A stretch of 64,000 nt of DNA. Source: Bilabrum cf. latius. Lineage: Eukaryota > Bigyra: Bicosoecida > Bigyra > Bicosoecida. Of the stretch, positions 59,001 through 64,000 are shown piece after piece (position 1 is the first letter of the stretch; each line of letters opens with the position of its first letter). The notes beneath the pieces are model-generated. The model was not told where the DNA came from, did no database searches, and saw only the letters and a list, made by a program, of their open reading frames with translations. The translations under genes and the position numbers were made by a program. The stretch spans positions 744,001-808,000 of the forward strand of contig OZ237757.1 in the NCBI GenBank assembly GCA_965178125.1, in the 5' to 3' direction.

Positions 59001-59357
59001 GTTGCAGCCGCGGCAGGCCGGGGGCAAGATCGCGGTGCGGTGCTTGCGACCCCCGTGGCTGGCGGGGCGGGGGCGGGGGCGGGGGCAGGTCGGGCCAGCG
59101 CCCGGAAGGCCACCGGGTTTGCGAGGTTCGTGAAGGTTCGATACGCGGAGGTGCGACGAGACCTGGCGAGCAGGATGGACTGGGACGCCATGCGCGGTGA
59201 AGGCGAAGGCGAAGGTGGGGGAGGGGGAAATGGTGGTGCGGCCATCCCCGCCCCCGCCCCCGCCCCCGCACACAAGGAGGTGATGGCAGAGCTGTCGCGT
59301 CGCTGGAAGAACGGAGGGAAGGAGGAGATGGGAGGGGTTGATGTGCATGGGTTGTGA
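56070..59357 (+). CDS. GCNA: GCNA/ACRC-type SprT protease with long acidic disordered region
   Basis: One exon of 1096 codons runs from ATG 56070 (GCGAAAATGG context) to TGA 59355-59357, with TAGs at 56391, 57105, 58008, 58026, 58050 and 58161. The N-terminal 700 residues are disordered and acidic, with five near-perfect 27-residue repeats and many Ser-Asp/Glu runs (DSESSSSSSSES, VESSDDECSDSDDVDV) that resemble SUMO-interacting or CK2 sites. The SprT domain follows: HEMCH near residues 871-875 with the third His near 889 (KPPHGAVF), then a four-Cys zinc ribbon (CAAC near 925-928 and CGAC near 946-949). This layout is that of GCNA, a nuclear metalloprotease that acts on DNA-protein crosslinks. 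The C-terminal 130 residues are Gly/Ala-rich and basic. Confidence 0.88.
56646..57053 (+). repeat. 81-bp coding minisatellite, five units
   Basis: Five consecutive 81-bp units encode a 27-residue repeat (QQPSNAAVLVESARTSPR and so on). Apart from one base in the last unit (GTGGAGAG to GTGGAAAG) they are identical, so homogenisation is recent. They lie in the disordered region of the GCNA protein. Confidence 0.95.
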
Positions 59358-59716
59358 GTGAAAGGGGCCTATGTGCTGGGTGCTGCGGCGAGATTCTCGT
59401 GTTCTATCCCCAGGCGACTGGTCTCAGCGGACGGATAGGCGAGTGTGCTGCAAGCGAAGAAGTTACTCGTCAAAGTGCCCCTTCTGTTGCTCCAAAAAAC
59501 TGCTTTCACGGCTAGCGTTGCAAGTTCACTGGGGTGCGTAGTGAGTGCGCACTTCTTGATTGTATGCAGGCTCAATGTTTGTTTCATACGATGGTTGGTG
59601 CCCGAGACGGGCTGCCGGTTGAACTGTTCTGCATTTCGGGTGGTTGCGTGTGATTTGATCGCACCAGTCAGCAGCCTGCTCATCGCACGCAGAAAAAGCC
59701 GCCTTGGGCGGCCAAC
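59358..59716. other. Intergenic, no gene seen
   Basis: This 359-bp stretch lies between the GCNA stop and the helicase start, both on the plus strand. It is AT-richer than the genes and should hold the GCNA terminator and the helicase promoter. Confidence 0.45.
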
Positions 59717-62700
59717 ATGGCACGTATCCGCGAAATTGAGCACCCTTATGAGGTGTCATGGGATAGTTTAAAACCACTTGTGGACTGCGATCCTACCCTT
59801 GTCTAGGCGCTTGGCATTCCAAAGACAGAATAGGGTAATTGGTTTTATCAATCTGCAACTATCCACTTTCAGCCAACAGGGTCGCAAGAAGGTACAAATT
59901 TGATAGCAGGGGCTGAAATACATGCTATTGATTCCCAAAGCATATTGAAAGGCAGCCCTGGGTCGAAGCAATCACCGGGCGGCAAAGATATGTGTCGGTT
60001 TGCTGGAGTACTGAAGTGTGAGGATAATCTATCCGTGTCTCCTGGTGTTTGCTAGGGCGTGGCGGCTGATCCAAAGAATTATGCTAGTATGCTTCGAGTT
60101 GGTGGAGCATGGGATGCTCCAGTGTCAGGTTTGTCCGCGAGGACCGCAGGAGACCCTGCAGCAATCGGTTTGTCGTTTGGCACGAAGCCGCCGCCGGCAC
60201 CGCTTCACTTCGGGTTCGACGACCCCTTACCCTCAAGATCAGGCGGTCATCTATCTGGTTTAGCTACATCTGGTAATTCTAATGGGACTTCGACATCGTG
60301 GACGGGAGCTACATCGTATGGAGCAGGCAGTAGAACACACATGCAGCCAAGCGTTAACATTAGCTCACTTGTAGTAGCTTGTGCACTGAGAAAGGGCACT
60401 GGAATCACCGGAGGTACGGCATATAAATCACTTCCATGCCGTATGTACTGTTGCGAAGCCAGCCTGGTGCTCGAAGAATCTAGATCAGGCCTGATGTTGG
60501 GCGCGGGAGCTGCTGCTTGGCAGTCCCAGACGAAACCAAAGCGCGAAGCACTGACAGTACAGATACCATTTAAGGTATCATCGCATGCAAGCGCCATGCA
60601 TCTCAAATCGTACAGCCCGGATACATTCAAGGATGAAGTAGTTGGTAAGCTCGCGGCGCAGATGGAGCTCGACGCAGCAAAAGCACGAGCAGCGCCTGCA
60701 GGACCCCCACCGCCACCGCCGGTCACCGGCGCAGTGCAAACATGCAGGCCATGGCTAAATCAAGTGAATTTAGATCAGATCGTGAGCATGGTGCGCAGCG
60801 ACGCGCCCGGACTGCAGGCGGCTCGTTGGACGCTGCCAGAAGGCGAGGCAGGCCCTTCTTCCGGTGACAAGGGCAAATTGCCCCCGCGGGGATGGGGATT
60901 GGAAGGAAACGTGAATTCGGCATGGGCGCGCATGGCGCTTGCAGAGTGGATCGACGCCGTGGGGGGGAGGGGAGGCGCATAGCCGGGCAGCACGGGCACC
61001 GGTCTTGCCCTCAAAGCCGCGGCCCCCCTGGACCGCAAGCTCGGTTCGAGCACTGCCATGAGGCTGCTGCTGCAGCTGTGGAAGCGAAGGGGGCAGGGAA
61101 GCAGCGGCGGCGGCACAATGCCGTCGGCCCGCAACACGACGTCGAACGCAGATGTTGCCGCCCAGGTCGCGCTGGAGTCGATGGCCGTGGCAGCAGCAGC
61201 TGCTGACGCTTCCAGTGGCCAGACCAAGCAATCGAGCAAGACCACGATGGCCACGTCGATGGAACGGAACCTAAATGCGCGGCGCCTTGCCCTTGGGCTG
61301 ATGCGGGCCGGGCTGCGGCAGGCCGCCGCCTCGTCGGGGGAAATCCTCAAACCGGAACATCTTTCGATTCCGGGTGAGATTTCCGTCCGGCGGGGAAAGT
61401 GGGTATCCCGTGGCGTGCCCAAGCAAGGGGCCCAGGGCAAGGAGTAGGAGGGGCCCTTGTCCTGCGAGGCCGTCGTGGACGCGTGCACGCAATCTCCAGC
61501 CTCGCTCGAGCTCGTCACACGGACCATCGGCCAGCTGTCGAGTGCCCTGTACCGCAATGCGGTGCACCCATCGCCCGATTACAACGAGGCGTTGCAGGCC
61601 GAGCTCAGCTCTGAAGCGCTCGAGGCGATGCGCAATACCGGGGTGCTTCGTATGGCAGAGGCGCAGCAACACGGGGGTGGGAGTGAAGGCGGGGGGGCAC
61701 AGCTGAGCGGTGCCATAGGAACCGATGGCGGGCTGAACACGGAGCAGCTGGCAGCCGTGGGCATGTGCCTGCGGAAGCCACCGCTGGCGGTGCTGTTCGG
61801 GCCCCCGGGGACCGGCAAGACCACCACTCTCGCGACCATGCTGGCGCACCTGCTGCGGGATCCGGCGGAGCCTCGGGTGCTCGTGCTATCACGCAGAGAA
61901 GAGGGGTCGGACGCTGCGGTGGCGCGCGTGCTGGGACATCTGGAACACGTGCAGCAGCGAGAGGAAGAGGAGGAGGAGGAGCAGCAGCGCCAGAGGCAGG
62001 CCAGGCAGAAGCAAGCACACGCTTTGAGAGCGGCAGGGAGCGGTGGAGGGATGGGCAGCAGCACAGCAACAGCTGGTATGGACGGCTTTGAGGCGCTCGC
62101 CGAGGCCCTCTAGGCCGACGATGATGAGGAACAGGAAGATGCACACACGCACGGGCAAGGGAACACCAGGCCTGGGCAAGCGCGGGTCACCTCTGCCGCG
62201 AGTGACGTCATGCGTGTGGTGGGTGCGAGTCACGAGCCGCAGGAGACGGAACGGGCTCTGGGCCGCGAGCAGGCGCGAGTGGCGTGGGCGCTTGCGGCCC
62301 CCGCCGAGAGGATGTGCCGGCTGGGGGGGTAGGGCCTAAGCGCGCTGGCGGCCTGCAAGCGGGCGGTGTTTGCGACTGTGGACGAGGCCGCCGCCTGGCT
62401 GGGTCACGCGCGGCAGCTGCTGCAGGGGATAAAGAGCAGCAGCGACAGAGGGCAGGGTGCGGTCAGGGGGCACAAGGGTTCGTGGGGGCGGGCTGTCGAG
62501 ACCAAGCCAAGCACGGGTGCAGGCGCGGGCACAGGTGCAGGCGCGAGTGCAGACCAGTCGCTGTACCATCGCGCGCTTCATTTCGACTATATCATGCTGG
62601 ACGATGCGAGCGGTATCACCCGGGAAGAGGTGCTGCCAGCACTGGCGGCGTGCCATCTCGCTTCACAGCTGAGTCAGGGAACACGTGGTGAGTCAGGTGC

Positions 62701-64000
62701 GGGCACCAGGGTGGGACTCACTCACGGCAGCACGGCTGCAGCGGCAGCCGCCGCAACCAGCGCGACAGGTGCACCTGCAGGCACCCTCCCGGGGATGCCG
62801 ACGCTGATCCTGGCGGGGGACCCTCGTCAGCTGGGGCCCGTAATCCACGACCGGCTGGCGGAGCTGGCGGGGGCGGGTGTCTCGCTGCTTGAGAGGATGC
62901 TGGGGGCAGGGTACAAATTCAGTGCCACAAGCAGCAGCAGCTCAGGTGATGGATCACAAGACGACAAAGAACCTCTGCAGCAGCATTCCATCCAGGCCTT
63001 CCCGAGAGGAGTGTGGATGCAAGGGACAGTAGGCGTGGCTCACCTGACTACGAACCACAGAGCTGCCCCCGTGCTGGCTGCGTTGACCAAGCACCTCGCT
63101 CAGAATGAGGTAGGTGCAGCAGGCGATGCAGAGCGCGAGCAGACACACATGCAGGCACAGAAATAGCCTTCGCGAATCCCGCCCACCGGCAGGGAAGCAG
63201 CTGTTTGCAGTGCACTGCATGCGGTGCTCGTCCAGGGACCAGCCAGCGAAGCGGGTCATGCATAGGATGACGATGATGCACAGAAGCACTCGGCCGTGTA
63301 GCCCGTCACGATGGACGATCTGGACGAGCTGGAGGAGGAGCTCTTCGGAGATGGGCCCAAACGGGCTGCCGGAGGACCGCCGGTATCTGAATCTGAATCA
63401 GCACAAGAAGAATACGATGATATCGGGGCCCCTGTCGATGCCGATGATGCTGCAACCCAGGCAGCCCTGGATCTGCTCGCGCCGGGATCCCCCACCAGGC
63501 CTGCAAACGAAGAAGAGGCTGGTGCTGATGCAAGCGCCGAGGCAGAGACGGAGCCTTAGGTTAAAGACTAGCACGGCGAAACAAAGGCAAAAGAAGGAGA
63601 CGATACCCAGCGTACTAGTCTAGACGTCCGAGCGGCGCGAAAAGCGCGCAAGGAGAGGAGGCGGGCTGTCGCGGCAGCAGCCACCACGTCGGGTTGGGGA
63701 GGCAGGCAGTCCCTCCCGCAAAGCGACTCCGACTCGGAATCTGATTCCGAGTCCAACGGCGGCGGCGAGGACGGTGCCGCGGAAGAGGCGAAGAAGCAAG
63801 GGCCGATCAAGTACGCGCAGCCCGCTGCCGGGTCCTCGTCGTCGACTGCCGCCGGGTACAGCTCCATACCAGGCGCATTGCATGCAAGTGCGGGCGATGG
63901 CGCGTCCAGCAGCGGATGGGCAACGAGGGGGCAGACCCCTGCTTCGGGTAGCGGGTCAGTTCCCACATCTCCAGTGAGCGGTGGCAGCGGTGCGGGTGCG
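59717..64000 (+). CDS. SF1 (UPF1/MOV10-like) helicase, 3' end beyond window
   Basis: One frame runs from ATG 59717 to the window edge (1428 codons, no intron), with TAGs at 59804, 59831, 60053, 60980, 61445, 62111, 62330, 63164, 63263, 63299, 63557 and 63569 and no TAA or TGA. Motif I is GPPGTGKTTT (near residues 695-704), motif II FDYIMLDDAS (956-965), motif III LILAGDPRQLGPVI (1030-1043) and the next motif TTNHRAAPVL (1111-1120). The spacing fits UPF1-like RNA/DNA helicases. Motif II has DDAS in place of the usual DEAx, a conservative change of the catalytic Glu that deserves attention. Large disordered insertions (Gln/Glu-rich, Ala/Gly-rich) separate the motifs. Motifs V and VI were not found and may lie to the right. 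The first 550 residues include beta-rich segments of unknown fold. Possible roles are RNA decay, RNA silencing or repair. Confidence 0.8.

Noticed and set aside
59445-59771. Plus-strand open frame of 108 codons before the helicase
   Set aside because: It overlaps the helicase start in another frame, and its Cys/Leu-rich content looks like non-coding translation.
1-64000. UAG = leucine, as reported for one rhizarian and some mitochondria
   Set aside because: The CAG/TAG-GGG codon repeat, the Gln/Lys column in the BAF-like family and the polar helix position in VTI1 all fit Gln better. A full alignment survey is still needed to exclude Leu.
1-64000. Bacterial or viral origin
   Set aside because: GT-AG introns, SNARE, DENN, CHCH and U-box proteins, and large intergenic repeats show a eukaryotic nuclear sequence.
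1-64000. tRNA or rRNA genes, including a suppressor tRNA with CUA anticodon
   Set aside because: I looked for cloverleaf-like B-box sequences and found none convincing by eye. A tRNAscan-SE run would be decisive.

Overview
This is nuclear DNA from a eukaryote, GC-rich, with spliceosomal GT-AG introns (82-216 nt where I could place both ends), mostly near the 5' ends of genes. The proteins are typically eukaryotic: a VTI1 SNARE, a DENN-domain protein, a U-box E3, a GCNA/SprT protease, a CHCHD2-type twin-CX9C protein, an SF1 helicase, a metacaspase and a calmodulin-binding IQ protein. A membrane histidine kinase and a bacterial-type ribosomal protein bL25 point to a protist or alga rather than an animal or fungus. 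I cannot name the lineage.

The main result is the genetic code. Read with the standard code, most genes here break into strings of same-frame ORFs separated by single stops. Every one of those internal stops is TAG. I counted about 76 in-frame TAGs in 13 genes: 16 in the 4,999-codon gene at 10904-26039, 18 in the DENN gene, 12 in the helicase. No TAA or TGA interrupts these frames. Every gene end I could identify uses TGA (about 16 genes) or TAA (the DENN gene and one BAF-like gene), never TAG. UAG is therefore a sense codon, with UAA and UGA as the only stops. Glutamine is the best assignment: TAG alternates with CAG inside a CAG-GGG codon repeat (8521-8535), and in a BAF-like gene TAG sits where two paralogues have Lys and animal BAF has Gln. 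All calls below use this code, and protein lengths count TAG as a residue.

Layout. 1-3723 (-): membrane histidine kinase, running off the left edge. 4343-5669 (-): disordered repeat protein. 6315-6957 (-): small unknown gene. 6874-10761 (+): type II membrane glycosyltransferase. 10904-26039 (-): giant TPR/IQ protein. 26406-29234 (+): U-box protein. 29463-34273 (-): array of four BAF-like helix-hairpin-helix genes, partly made by a tandem duplication that also copied the 3' end of the U-box gene. 34476-35748 (-): ankyrin protein. 36091-36480: 159-bp satellite. 37186-38204 (-): DUF4476-like repeat protein. 38493-41113 (+): metacaspase. 41809-49034 (+): DENN/PH protein. 49567-50374 (-): VTI1. 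50691-51904 (-): bL25m. 52225-52971 (-): CHCHD2-like. 53210-55897 (-): signal-peptide membrane protein. 56070-59357 (+): GCNA. 59717 to the right edge (+): SF1 helicase.

The genes form no operon or single pathway. Several concern DNA or nucleic acid (BAF-like, GCNA, helicase), membrane traffic (VTI1, DENN, glycosyltransferase) and the mitochondrion (bL25m, CHCHD2-like). A second genome-level feature is a set of short DNA words repeated far above chance inside coding sequence in both orientations and in different reading frames, most clearly TGTGACGAGTG.
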